The translations under genes were made by a program, and so were the position numbers. The notes beneath the pieces were generated by a model that did not search any database, was not told the origin of the DNA, and saw nothing but the letters and a program-made list of their open reading frames with translations. From Pteria penguin (Eukaryota > Mollusca > Bivalvia > Pterioida > Pteriidae): DNA of 64,000 nt. Positions 1 through 12,001 of the stretch are shown here, one piece after another. Every line of letters starts with the position of its first letter. The stretch's first letter is position 1. The stretch spans positions 50,917,186-50,981,185 of the forward strand of contig CM068585.1 in assembly GCA_035048485.1 (NCBI GenBank). The letters run 5' to 3'.

Positions 1-150
1 AGTACATAAGGATCGTAAAACATCATAAACTGTTGATGATATGGCGGATACACAAGATGTTATGGGGGCTTCATTATCATAGCCTACTTCCTAGTGCATG
101 TCACAGTAATTTGCTTTGTGGCCACTTCTATTACAAGAGTAACACGATAT

Positions 151-1371
151 TTATCCGCCATGACGAAATCGTTTGTAGTTGTGTCCTTCTTCCCCACAAT
201 AAGCACATCCACTGAATTTAATGCCATTTTTGAGGACGGGCACATACTGTTCATACGCATGAAGTAAGTTCCTTGTTCCAGTGTCACTCAGGTGGACACC
301 ATCCCGCCAGAATTGACGCGCATTCACTTGCTGAAGATGAAGATTTAATTAACTTTGCGTCATACATATCGCACACAGATTTGATAATAGCGTTTACGGT
401 GCTCACATCCACATTTAATCTCGGGGTTACCTCGCTGAGGAATACAGTAGTTTTTGGGGACCTATGTCGAACATAATTTATAATTTCTGCAAAGTCCTCT
501 TCAATTGCTTCTATATCTTTTCCTCGGCTTACATTATTTCCACCGGTTTGTACAATAATTTGGCTTACTCCGGTCAGATTCATTGTAGCAATTTCCTGCC
601 GTATTGTTGAGACCTCTGCACCCGGCATCGTACGTATGCTGACATTGCGTTTTAACCCACGTCGCCGTATCCTCTTGGTTATTGAGCTACCGATTATGAT
701 AGTTGCAGCTTGAGATACATTTGACCACTGATCGTGCTCATCGTGAGAGGGTTTAGGGACCTTTATACTGGACCGAACTGCTTGAGTTGGTGACCCTGAT
801 GTCTTTATTTTTTGTTGTTTGGCTATCTTCATTTTGATCGGACGAGTGAGGGGTTTATTACTTGTGCTACTTGTGTCAATCTGGTCTGTTTGATTGCCTG
901 TCGATACACAGGTAACCCTTTTTTCTGGTAATTCACGCACAGTCAACTTTTTTCTGAGTATTCTAATTTCTTCAGAGAGAACAGACACCGTCTGGCACAG
1001 ACTATCAAACGAAGCATTCGTTGTGTTATTTTGAGGTTTAGGTGTAGATGCCATTTGTGGGAATATAGATACATCCTGGTAAAATTGTCAACACTTACTT
1101 CGTTGTCCTGTGTACCATTCATTTCATCATCCTGCCTTTCATTAGAATAGAAGTCGCAAAACTCCCGTGTCCATTGTAAGTGACCAGATCCTTGTACATG
1201 TATAAGACTCGTCGTCCTGTACAATGTTACAGTTACAGCGCCATCGCGACTCTTAAATATTTCACAATTCTTCTTATCCGTCTTGTTGAATAAAAGATGG
1301 GATCTTGGTATGCATTCCACATTTCTTTCAGCATTGCAGTATTGTACCTCCGTATTTTGTATTCCTTTCAC
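151..1371 (-). pseudogene. SGNH-hydrolase-like protein with C-terminal zinc knuckle, frameshifted
   Basis: Three overlapping minus-strand frames read as one decayed protein. The N-terminal part (1371 to about 1070) includes the stretch LYRTTSLIHVQGSGHLQW. The central part (1054 to about 340) has a coiled N-terminus and an SGNH/GDSL core with block I (IIGSSITKRI) and block III (TGGNN). The C-terminal part ends at the TAA at 151-153 and carries the block V-like motif DGVHLSDTG and a CCHC-type knuckle (CAYCGEEGH) whose last Cys is Phe. The frame changes near 1070 (a T-run one base short) and near 340. SGNH domains joined to CCHC knuckles are common in mollusc retroelement-like repeats. It is a retroelement ORF1 relic or a repeat-borne host-like gene; I cannot tell which. 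No RT lies next to it. Confidence 0.7.
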
Positions 1372-2900
1372 ATCTTGTTTCTTGTATCCATTGATCGAAT
1401 TTAATCTATATTTTCAATTTAAGACAAATTTTGTGAAAATATATTTCTGGATTTATCCACAATTTATAGGGAAGTTTAAACGTGTAATCGGTACTGTGCC
1501 GGCTGCAGGTATTAAACGTTTAGCAAATCGCTATTAGCTATGTGGTACTGTTACAACGTTGTGTTCGTCTCTAGAGTCCGACACAGTTAACAAACGTATA
1601 ATCTGACTAAGAAATTCAAGAAATGCGAAGCACTTCTTGAAGCGAATACGACACCTCGGATTCCTCTACACATTAAAATAGAGCAGGAATTAGGGAGAAC
1701 ATGAACACATTATACAAACTTCTTGACTACCAGATTTACCTAGCCTACCGACGGCAAATGGTCGATTACTACAGCAAGTGAAATTTCTTATGTTTTTCCA
1801 TTGATAGGGGACACATACGATCTTTATGCAAGTGTTCTAGGATCAAATACTCAAACCTTGGGAAACCACAAAAGTGTGTAAGTTTGAGAAATAGTAGATT
1901 AACTGTTGAGGGCTTAAGCATTTATTACGATATAAGAACACAGTAGGGAAGCGGGTGGATTAAACGGCAGCGTGTGGGTCAATGCTTTCCGTTTAATTAT
2001 TAACGATTTTGGAAAACCTCCTAGCCTTACTGCCTATATTGTGTATTTACAAAGAAAAAAGAGGAGTTACTGGCTCAGTTATGTGGTAGAAGTCAGCATG
2101 GAGCTATACAATACATGAATATCAATAATATACCAACACATATAACACATTACAAAAATATTTGATTGTAGTGCAATTACGACACAGACTTAGGACGGTC
2201 ATTTGATTTGACAAAAGCCAAACAAATGGTGTGGTTAACAGGTTTACGGGCCCACCTTCCCACTCACCGTAATAGCAGAACAATCAAAGGACGTACATTT
2301 AAAAATTTATAAATAATCCTCGTGTAAAGAACAAGGGTCATCAGGTATCGCATATTGAGAGGTCATGAAAATATAAACATGCAAGGTATTGTAAAACACA
2401 TAATGATATAAAAATATATGCGACATCAACATGATAAATCGTGCTCTGCCAGTTTGAAAGCGAGCTAAGGCCCTAGATCTGTAAGAGTTACAAGTTTCAT
2501 TATATTTAACCTAGTTCCTTATATATTACAAAAGGTAACCTTTAAAAATTTAAATGTTATTACTCAAGAAGTAATGAAACGTGAAGATCAGGTAATGAAC
2601 AAATGCGTGCTGAATAAATACCTGGTGCATTTCTTTTCCAACGCATCATCATTAAGAAATTTAAGCAGATTGGAAAACAACATCAAATCCAAACTTTGCA
2701 TATGTTTACTGGTTGGCCACCTTATCAACTGTGCTTTGATTGACTGCATCAAACGTGCACCGGTTGATTCTTTCTTTACTGGTTTTGGTGGCGTTAAATC
2801 CGTCAGCGATTGCTGTGCAACACGCCGGTGTTGCCATGAACCATAGCCCAATTAAAAGTGGCTTTGGGGCATCAATTGCTTGTTGTCCATGTTCTATATC
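1340..2900. repeat. Duplicated-locus block A, first part (paralogue of 57140-58300)
   Basis: By eye it aligns collinearly with 57140-58300. Shared stretches include 'aagtttaaacgtgta', 'attaaacgttta', 'aatgcgaa' plus 'gattacc'-type words, and the 2510-2880 part ('attactcaagaagt', 'gtgaagatcaggtaa', 'ggtggcgttaaatcc'). A peptide-like stretch beginning TKKFKKCE is open in the second copy (57456 on) and broken by stops here. The rest is non-coding. Confidence 0.7.
2170..2310 (-). repeat. 3' tail fragment of a Penelope-like RT element, antisense
   Basis: Reverse complement of the tail seen at 19470-19560: the words 'ggtgagtgggaaggtggg', 'ggttaaccacacca' and 'gaccgtcctaagtc' are shared. No coding sequence. 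Confidence 0.6.
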
Positions 2901-4125
2901 GGTTATCAGAGGATGCTCCGCTCTGACATAATGATACCGAGATGAAAACTGGATGAACTAATATCAACATAATTTTTGAATTTCTGAAACGTATAATTTG
3001 GCACAACTGGCTGAATAAATTTACTGACTGGAACACGTTTCTCTGTGTCAACTAAAAATAAGAAAATCTCTTCGTCCATTGTATTTAAGGAAACATAAGG
3101 GACCATGCAATATTTATAACCGCGATGGGACCGGTGCATTTGGAAATTTGATTTTAAAAATGTATGTGTCGCATGTATACTTCGTTCAGAACAAGTAATT
3201 GTCCCATATCAATCTTAAGTGGAAAAAAGCACACGTCTTATTACAAATTACAATGTATGGCATAGTTTTAATGTTTATGTATGTATAAACATCTTACTAG
3301 CTATTGCACAATATAAAATGTCTGTACATGTATGTGTATTTAGAAATATCCATCAGAAAATTACTTTTCCTAAAGCATTGTGTAATCTATAAATTGTAAA
3401 AATAAATTACATTTAGTTCCTCAGAAGAATAAAAATATACTAAGAACAAAACTGTTCAAATGAAGCATTACTATGTCATATATGAAAGTGTTTCCACTGA
3501 CCATACTTCCTATCTCTTTTTCTATCACAAAAACAAATACTAAGCAAAGTGACCCACTATTATTATACTTTACATATGATAAAATCACACGGTATCTTTA
3601 CATGCACAAATTTATCGCATTGCTTCATGAAGTTATAAAAAGTTATCTTGCCGTCTCAGTGGTAAATGGATGGAACGGCATGATATACAGGAAACAAAAG
3701 CAGAAATTCAGATTCACTTACTTCAGATTCACTTTCTTTCCTCTTCTATGTAATAATTCTTGTGATTGTATGACTTTTTGTGTTGAATGATATTTCATAT
3801 TTCAGTAATTTATTTTTATGTTGTTAAGCCAAAGAGTGATTGTTTTATGATTTTGTTTCAGTGTATCAAGGTTTCCTTTTATTTTTATGTTATGGTCATC
3901 CATGTTTTGTTCAAAGTGTATTAGATCATCAAAATAAAAAATGAAATCAGTATCAGTGCATTGTTGTAAAAAAAAGTAGTTGTTCCATGCAGAATCTCTT
4001 TGAGAAATGCTCTGTCCCATGTTGTATGGTCATAAAATGTGTATGTCCTATCACATTTTCCATAATCCTACCCCGGTGATAAATATTGTATGGTCCCTAA
4101 AGATTAACAACACAATCATTTAAAT
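2901..4125. other. Stretch without a recognisable gene
   Basis: This AT-rich segment is present in block A but absent between the matching points of the second copy ('atcaagcaaatgcaat' follows at once near 58300). It is therefore an insertion here or a deletion there. I saw no gene, terminal repeats or coding signal; the short open frames look random. Confidence 0.4.
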
Positions 4126-4299
4126 CATATCAAGCAAATGCAATATTCCATTATAAAAGAACAAAGATCCACTGCCGCAGCATGGCGTCAAAATTTTGAT
4201 ATCATTATGAACTCATATGAAGAGTATGCCAGACGTTGGGCTAAGAGAGAGAAGGTTGAATTAGACACTCTATATCACCATGTCCGTCTGTCGCCATTC

Positions 4300-5092
4300 G
4301 TATCCGGGCCATATCTTTTTATTGGTTGGATGGATTTAGATATTTCAGAATATTGTTGCCCATAACCCAAGGGTGTGTCATAACCTTAGCCCAAGGTCAT
4401 AAGTCAAAGGTCAAGGTCACTGTGGACCTGGTTGTTAAAACCGTGTCCGGGTCATATCTTTTTATTGGGTCGATGGATTTAGAAAATGTTACACAGGATT
4501 GTTGCCCATGACCTACCCAAGGGTGTGTCATGACCTTGACCCTAGGCCAAAGGTCACTGTGAACTTGGTTGTTAAGATATTGTCCGGGACATATCTTTTT
4601 ATTGGGTGGATGGATTTAGATATTTTACAGGATTGTTGCCCATGACCCAAGGGTGTGTCATGACCTTCCCAAGGTCAAACATCAATGTCACTGTGGACCT
4701 GGTTATTGAAATCGTGTCCCGGCCATATCTTCTTATTCGGTGGATATATTATGATAATAATCACAGGATTGTTGCCCATGACCAAAGGGTGGGGTGTGTC
4801 ATGACCTTGACCCAAAGTCAAAGGTCAAGGTCATGATAGACACAATAAGGAAAACTTTGTCCGGGCCATAACTTTTCACCCTGTGCACGGATTTCAATAA
4901 TATGTCACAGAAGTGTTGCTTAGGATCCAAGGATGTGTCCAGAGGTCAGGGTCATAATAGAAACAATAAGAAAAACCTTGTCGTCCCCTGCGCACGGATT
5001 TCAATAATATTTCACATAATTGTTGCTGAGGATCCATGGGTGTCTCATGACCTGGAACCAAGGTCATATGTCAAAGCTTAAGGTCAAATATA
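4300..5092. repeat. Six-unit tandem array of AGGTCA-rich repeats
   Basis: Six degenerate units of about 112-145 bp start near 4302, 4442, 4581, 4713, 4858 and 4980. Each begins with 'gtccgggccatatcttt' or a variant, continues 'tggatggatttaga', then 'attgttgcccatgaccc', and ends in clustered TGACCTTGAC / AAGGTCAAGGTCA blocks. Open frames crossing it (for example 4326-4511 and 4606-4836) are artefacts of the repeat. AGGTCA is the nuclear-receptor half-site, but bivalve genomes carry this repeat widely, so regulation is not implied. Confidence 0.75.
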
Positions 5093-5239
5093 GATGGGTA
5101 AAACATTGTGTTCATTGATTATTCCTCAAAATGTGCTTGTCAGTGGGCCATCCATTACACTTATACCGGTGATGTATATTGGGATGAATTATTGCATGTT
5201 TTACTTTGTTGCCGAGGGGGGTATTTGTTCCGTTAGGAC

Positions 5240-6660
5240 TGCTCTAGTTTTTTCAAGAACAAATACAATTCTACATTTCGTGACTCCAGTGTCGTTAGCG
5301 AAATTTCTCGACTTCACGAAAATTTCATTATTGTTCATGCTGACAATTCAGCTAACAATTGCACATTCGTATGTAAGGCATATTATTTTAAATGTCTTAT
5401 AGAAAAGCTTGGTCTTCATTCAACGTCTGGTAATCCAACTTACACAGTTACAAATCTGTCTCCCTTAGATTTATTGGATAATCACAAGTCAGTTCTCAGT
5501 TCTTTCGGTATTACTACAAACGAATCTGATCTTGAGCTACCATACCTTTTTTGGATTGCAAAATGCATACTTCATATAAGCATCGATTCATAGCCGGATC
5601 TACCAAGTGTTCCACCAAGCCTCTTTTCCATGTTACTCGCCATGATTCTAACAGGAATTAAACATGGTCTTCAGACATACTGCTCTACTGATTACTCGAG
5701 AAGTGGAATCAATCAGATGTGGATCCTAAAGAATTCCAAGGAACTTCTAGAAAACTTAAAATCTCCTATTTTCAATAATGTTACTAGCAGCAGATCGTTT
5801 GATTTTTCGACTCCTTATAAAACCATTCCTCATCAAAACTGAAGAACAGAATAACATGAATTATTCAAAACGCCTTCTTTAACAAAAAAAGGAATTCGTA
5901 GGTATAAGGATCTCTTTTTAGGCCACAACGACACATATTTTGTAGAGGAACACTCTGATTCCAGCAGCAAGTATACAGAAAAAGAGATCATTCAAATGTT
6001 AGAATTTCTTATAGATTATATTTTTGTGATATTTGGTGGGAAAATGTTCCAACGGATTGATGGCATTCTTATGGGTACTAATTTCGCGTCTCTTCTGGCT
6101 GACATTTTTGTGCTAACGAAGCAGAATTCACTCTCTTCTTTTCACAACTTATACGCTATGTCAGGGCATGTTCTAAATACGACAATGTCGTCATGAGAGC
6201 GAGGCTTCTTACCACGAGACTTCTCTCGCAAGGATATATTGAGGAACGTTTGAAATTGTCACTGACGAAGTTCTATGGTCGATATAGGGATCTAGTGCAA
6301 TTTCAGATTCCTTTTTCAATACTGTTAACCAATATTTTAGGACCTGAACATACAAGATAACCATCTTAACTTTTTGACTATACTTGATTTGACGTAATAT
6401 GTACATATATACCGACATGCACGTGCGTTTCCGACAACGGAATTTCAGTTAGGCAGCATTTCTTGCCTTGAATGGGAAATTTGACTCCTTCGTGCGTGTA
6501 TATTTATGTATTAACCTCCTCAACTTGACAGATTGTTGTAGAACTGTTGCGACGGGTGTTGCATACAACCAGGGGACGCTTACTCCTTCCGGGCACCTGG
6601 TCTCCCCTCGATTTTGTTGGGGTTCGCATTTGTCTGAATATGACACTATTCACGATATTG
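5240..6660 (+). pseudogene. Penelope-like reverse transcriptase relic, copy A
   Basis: Conserved RT segments appear across several frames: YSRSGINQMWILKNSKELL (about 5690-5750), SFDFSTPYKTIPH (about 5795-5835; catalytic-Asp motif A region), FQRIDGILMGTNF (about 6045-6090), and the C-terminal thumb-like KFYGRYRDLV (about 6270-6300). Between 'aattcactctcttctttt' and 'cacaacttatacgctatg' (about 6145) the palm part holding the Y-x-D-D motif, present in the copy at 59.9 kb, is deleted. Downstream, about 6540-6610 matches the 3' tail of the other copy ('gacgggtgttgc', 'gggcacctg'). Several frameshifts and at least one stop make it dead. Penelope-like is the best family guess from the FDFSTLYTTIPH and MGTN signatures. 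Confidence 0.7.
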
Positions 6661-6719
6661 TCCTTTTATTCCATGGACTATGAGATATGGATACCCTTCG
6701 GTACTTCTTCGTTTTTTAC

Positions 6720-7150
6720 TCATTAGCATGTTTCGTATCTAATTTACGCAACAACAGCTGATTTTCCAGTCATTACTAAACAATATATATATTTTTTGGG
6801 AGAAACAGAATTATTTGTCGACATCAGATTCGAAACAAAGATAAATGTAGAAGGGGATGCAATCACAAGAAACAACAATCGGAGAATAGAGGCCTAAATA
6901 TTGTTGAACATTCTTATTGTGTTAATTTATCTAATGCCAGTTAGTAGTCTCGAGGATTAGAGAATGTAACTTTACACAATACCAACTGCAATGTCAATAT
7001 CAATAATAAACCATGACGGTAAACTTTACGAGAGACGGAAATACGGTAGGAGCACCGGGCCAGGAAACCAGGTCACGTGACGAAGCAACCCTGGGTGAAG
7101 ATATGGGTAAGTTTCAAAACATAACGCTATACTTAATCAATAAAAAAAGT
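6720..7150 (+). repeat. Duplicated-locus block A, second part
   Basis: 6720-6975 matches 58440-58710 and 6985-7150 matches 60685-60890. The two pieces are adjacent here but separated by an RT insertion in the other copy. Confidence 0.7.
7013..7106 (+). pseudogene. Candidate host exon (penultimate exon of duplicated gene), copy A
   Basis: From ATG 7013 the frame stays open for 94 nt and ends in a strong donor (ATGG|GTAAGT at 7107). The paralogue at 60716-60809 keeps the same frame; both contain TRSRDEATLG. It ends in phase 1, which fits the phase-1 start of the candidate last exon at 21594/60955. The exon's true 5' limit is unknown. Protein family not recognised. Confidence 0.45.
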
Positions 7151-8848
7151 ACGAGCTAGTTTAATTATTCCTTGTTTTGTATATTTATTTAGCGACCGTA
7201 GTGCCAAAAATCTGGTAAAAAAAAGCACCACTGCTTACGATAACTGTGTCACGTGACATGGCGATCTCGTTTGACAGAGCCATGGATTAGTGATTTCAGT
7301 ACCGTGACTTTCATCGTACTCAATTCTACTTCGAGCGAAATTTCCCGATTCCGCCGCTGGTGTACTTTAAATGGCCTGTTAAAAAATAAAAGAATCTTAA
7401 AGCTGTATACCCTATGTTCGCATATTATAGGTAAATTTATTCTAAACTGTTTTGATTATATATATAAGCCTCAAACATATTTAAAAAAGACCCTTCCAAA
7501 TGTTGTGATCAGATTCGTCGTATAAAGTGAGATATGGCTGTCTAAAACGCGATGTTTGTAAACAGAATGTTTACAACCAAGTTATCACGTGATCTCATTT
7601 GGAAGCCGCGTCATGGAGGGCGAGGTTAATAAACTTGACGAATAACTTTGAAAATCTGCATTCAAGTCTGCTAAAGTTAGTATTTACTGAAATTGTTTTC
7701 TTTTGGAGTCTCCCTTCGTCGTATTTGTTTTGATTAAACTGCGCATGCGCGAAGTCAAGGTACAGTTGTATTTATGGAATACCCACTTTATTTACAAAGT
7801 ATGTTCTTTTTATTTTGATATCACCGAAGCAACAAATGTTATTAACGCATAGTTAATAACTTCAACCATACGAGAAAAATATAGTTTTTGTTTCACATGC
7901 TTTAATTTTTGAAATTATACCGAATTGTAGGGTATACAACTTTAATGAAGGCTACGCAATTCATATCTAGCATGATTATGTACCATATCTTGGCATCCAT
8001 ATCGGTTAAACGGAGAAAACAGAGGTTGAATCGAAGCGGTGTACCTTTTTGAACGCCGCTAAAATATGGCGGCGCAGGTCGAAAAAAGTCGATTCGGGGT
8101 AGGTATGTAAAATCACAAATCCGCAGCAATTGGAAATCTCTTGTGTAGGAAACTATATTTGGTGTGAAAGGGGGCATTTCAGGTTTATTTTGAGACCAGG
8201 GCCAATTTTATTTAACCAAAACTGCGAATTCGGTATGTAAATAAACGTTTTAGTTGAATGAATTTTCATTTTAGCGATTTGTTATAGACTTGACCCGCCC
8301 CTATTATTGAAATGCAATCTAGTTTTGATTATATCGAACAAGAATCAGACACTTTGTGCTGCGTACAACTAGCGGATTTGAAGGTCACTCGACAGCATGA
8401 ACATCCGGGCAATCAGATATGACGGTGCCCGTGGCTTTCGTTGTGTACATATAGCAACAGCTGATTTTTCTGTTACGTTTACGTTGATATGCGATATACA
8501 GCTGTGGATTGTCGTAGAAACAAGGTGGAAATGTCTTTACAAGGATGACTAGTCATTGTACCTTATTCATGCTGATAAACTGCCAAAAGCAGGGTAGTAT
8601 ATTTTGAAGGAAGAAAAGGGGGCGGATTGAAAGTTTGTTATCATTGTTAACAGTTAAGCTAATTTTAATTATTATATATGAACAGTATGTAATTCTGAAG
8701 AAGGCAAATGACACTAGTAAAAATGACGTATCTAGCATGTGTAAAGAATTCATTACAAGAAATTTTACGCTGAAACTAGTATATACAACAAAAACAAATT
8801 AACTAAAGAAAAAAAGAAAAACTCAATATTTTAGAACAGGAATTCAGT
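7151..8848. promoter_or_regulatory. Gene-poor stretch with promoter-like motifs
   Basis: A perfect NRF1-type palindrome TGCGCATGCGCG lies at 7740-7751, and a YY1-type AAAATATGGCGGCG at 8061-8074. Both motifs commonly sit near animal transcription starts. A minus-strand frame of 91 codons (7902-8177) is open here but matches nothing I recognise. The stretch lies just upstream of the repeat-borne gene at 8849 and may be its promoter. Confidence 0.3.
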
Positions 8849-10560
8849 TTGCCAATAGCAGAAAGCAACATAAATAGATTTGTGAAAGCCAGTGAAAAAG
8901 AAAAACAACTTAAAAATGAACCGCAGAAAAACAGAAAATATGATCTTGAAGAGAAAGTTAGACAGTTAGAAGAGGAAAACGAAACGTCGAGTATTGTGTT
9001 TCACGACTTAATGGACAAATATGATTCTGTGATTGTTTATATCAATAAAATGTCAAACGGATTTCTAGAGAAATTACACAGTAAAAAATTAAAAGGAAAT
9101 TCCCTTAAAGCGGAACTGAATGAAATGCAATGTGATTTTGAAAAGTCAGCCGAGTTAGACAATTTGCAATATCAAAATCAAACATTTAAGATTAAGACAA
9201 AAACAATTGGCAATGTGCGTAATCTGAATAAAAAACTGAAAAGGCATGATTCTAAAATTGAATCCCTTTGGAATGTATGAAGAATTTGAAACAGAGGGAA
9301 GAAGGCATTCAAAAACAAGAAAGTGAATTTGAAGGAATAACAGCACAATTGGAAGGAAAGAGATGAGTTACAAAGAATTAAATAAAAACTTAAGAAAGGC
9401 GCAGTTCGGAATTGCTTATTTAAAAAGAGAATTAGTGAACCTGGATAAAAATAAACCTGACAGAGATGATGAAATAGAAAAACTGGAAGAAATATTTATG
9501 GTGCTTTAGCGGGAAAAATTAACTAAAACCAGCTTATAGATCTCTTGAATGATGATGAAGTACTTACATTTGAAAATGGTAAATATTGTGATGATGTGCG
9601 GGAACAATTATGGAATTGCTCTCATTGAATGTCAGCATGAATAAGGTAAATGACGTGATAAGAACAGCTGTACATAAACGTACCAAAAAGTGTAATGTCC
9701 GTCTACCTGCGAATGCCGTTAAATCGAGGCTCCTCGTTGAAGCTAGACTTAGCCCAAGTGGCAGAGGCAATGCTTGAAGGTTGCGTTGATGGTAAAGTTG
9801 GAAAATATTTACATGGCAATGGTACGTCAAAATATCATCGCCGTTATCAAAAATTTCAAATCATCTTGTCAACTGGGAAAACATTAAGCTTTGGCCTCAA
9901 AGAGATTGGTGGGAGTGACACAGCTTCAGTGATGAAGTCATTTATGGAGACTATGATCTTAGTGGTGCATTAAAATCGTAAATCAGATGTTCAGAAACTA
10001 GTTGCATCAATAAAGTCAACGATGTCGGACGGGGGTCTAATAAATCCTTGTTTTAATAAACAGCTTCAGATACTTAGGGAAGGAATCTTACGAAGTGTTA
10101 TTCAGCGGTGGGCAACTTTTGATGCTCTAGTGAAGCATTCATTCTCTTACATGTGTAACTTTTTGTAAGATGCATTTGCTGCCAAATATAGCAACAGAAT
10201 GTAACGAAATTTTGAAGGTGTTCGAGAATGTAGCACTAGTGAGAAAGGAAAGTAAGTTCTAATATCAAACTGACAAATCTGGCACTGATCGCCTCGTTAC
10301 AACTGCGGCGAAAGCATTACATCCCACCGGAAGTAACGGAGCCTTGGTTGCCTCTTACTTTGATTCCTTTTTAAAAGGCAAAAATGAGAAATCGTTTCTT
10401 ATAAAGGTAGCATAATATTTTATTTTACGACGCCGGTACTACGTACTATCACAGGCAGCATATTATTGACTTTTTAAGAAGTTGGCCAAATTCTAACAAC
10501 TTGCTTAAAGCTGTTGGGGAAGACATTCATAATCCAGTATACTAACCATGTTTAAGAGCT
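8849..10560 (+). pseudogene. Unnamed multi-copy coiled-coil protein family, 5' two thirds, broken
   Basis: The N-terminal part (8849-9280, then in other frames to about 9520) is lysine/glutamate-rich coiled coil. A conserved core follows: AEAMLEGCVDGKVGKYL and ALKS (about 9750-9985), MSDGG (about 10021), ILRSVIQRW (about 10087-10115), MCNFL (about 10150), and after several frame changes ILFYDAGTTYY and IIDFLRSWPNSNNLL (about 10410-10510). At least four frameshifts or stops are visible. I recall this arrangement from abundant uncharacterised invertebrate proteins, often annotated without a domain name; a C-x2-H-like segment hints at a transposase but I do not claim it. The reading frame resumes at 17495, beyond the LTR element. 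Confidence 0.6.
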
Positions 10561-10583
10561 CCATGTTTTATATATAATACACA

Positions 10584-10759
10584 TGTTATTCCTAATTCAT
10601 TTGCATCATTTAAAACAAAGATGAATTGCGATTAATAACAAATCTATTTAAATCAGTGCCTTCAAAATTTACATGGGATGCAAAAAGGGCAGATTATAAA
10701 GTTAGAGCCCGGAAGGTACAAAATGAATCCGGAAACTCAATTACTGCATGATCATAACA
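10584..10759 (-). repeat. 3' LTR of the Gypsy element
   Basis: 176 bp, starting TGTTATTCCTAATTC and ending ATGATCATAACA, with perfect 6-bp terminal inverted repeats. A polypurine tract (minus strand GCGGGGGA, about 10760-10767) abuts its inner edge. Confidence 0.9.
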
Positions 10760-11354
10760 TCCCCCGCAAAAAAAAATCCCAATTTTATCTTTTGGTAATT
10801 GAGTTTCAAACAATACATACAATTTAATTGATATGCAAAGAAGAATTAAGTATGAGCCATTTTATAAGTGTCACAACATTAGTACATATATGTATAGTTA
10901 CATTAGAGATCATCTTAAATTCTAACTATGTGATCATTTTCAAAATACCACAACAATGCAATACATATATCCAATTTTGAGTGTGCACTGTCCATAAAAT
11001 AACTACATGCATACATACATAGCATCCATCATATGAATTATCATCACAAAGTTATAAAATTATGACTATTTATGTGAACACTGAAGGAACTATAAACCAA
11101 GTGGAATAACTATGAACCAATAAAACGTATGAACTACAAACTCTTAACCAACAAAATGAGCAAATTTATATGAATATAAACTGATGGTAATACAACCAAA
11201 GTTCAAGGCTGTCAAAAATATGTCACTAATTGATTTCCTAAACAATCTGTGGAGGTGGTCTTCTGTCGAGCGCGAGTAAGTTCTTTTTAGTCAATTTCGA
11301 TCTTGGAACCCAACACGCGTTCTGGGCAGGCTCTCCAATATAATGCACAAGGTA

Positions 11355-11989
11355 CTAAGTATTGTTGCATGCAGTTCTCTCTGCCAGAATGCGTTTAATT
11401 TTCCTCGGTACGACTTGGTTAGATTCGGAAACTTCCAATGTAATGAAAATCCCATCTCTGAATTTGGCGGGTTTCTGGTGTACTATACTTGATCTACGCA
11501 ACTCAGGTTCGGTAGCAACAGGAGCTTCCGTCGCAGATGATGTGACTTCCGGTTCCGGATAATCGGTCGTAGTGTGACTATTCGTAACTGGTGAAATGCC
11601 ACGCTCGGAATCCTGCCTCGCAGAAGGTATAGCGTTCTCCTTTTTGCTTCGTAAAAACTCTGCCCAATAGGTAACCCGCATTACTGGGAACTCGAACATA
11701 GGCCATTTTCAACCTATTAATGTGAACTGGTTTGGAAAAATACTTTCCGGATTGCAATTCTCGCAGAACCACAAGATGGTCATTCTGTATGTTATGAACA
11801 ACGTACGGTCCAACATAGGTCGGCTTCAGTTTCCGTCCTTTTTCTTACCGCTTCCTTACGCAAGTAAACGTAACCGCCCACGGTTAATCGCAAAACATGC
11901 GACTGTCTGTTAACCCTTTCTAACATCTCAGCTGCACGGGCAGCATGTACTGCAACCTCACTGCGCACTACTTCTAGACGTTTACACAA
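11355..11989 (-). pseudogene. Post-integrase C-terminal region of Gypsy pol
   Basis: Three overlapping minus-strand frames follow the integrase. One (11792-11989) has VGGYVYLRKEAV, the usual post-integrase beta-barrel style 'G-x-V-Y' segment. The next (11578-11772) has VHINRLKMAYV ('vhv-x-RLK' type). The last (11355-11699) ends in a basic HQKPAKFRDG segment. They are broken by frameshifts. Expected role: C-terminal tail of integrase, target binding. Confidence 0.7.
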
Positions 11990-12001
11990 ATCCTCCAGAT
12001 A

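Noticed and set aside
4138..4836. Serial open frames with MDGFRYF-type starts
   Set aside because: They are translations of the tandem AGGTCA-rich repeat units.
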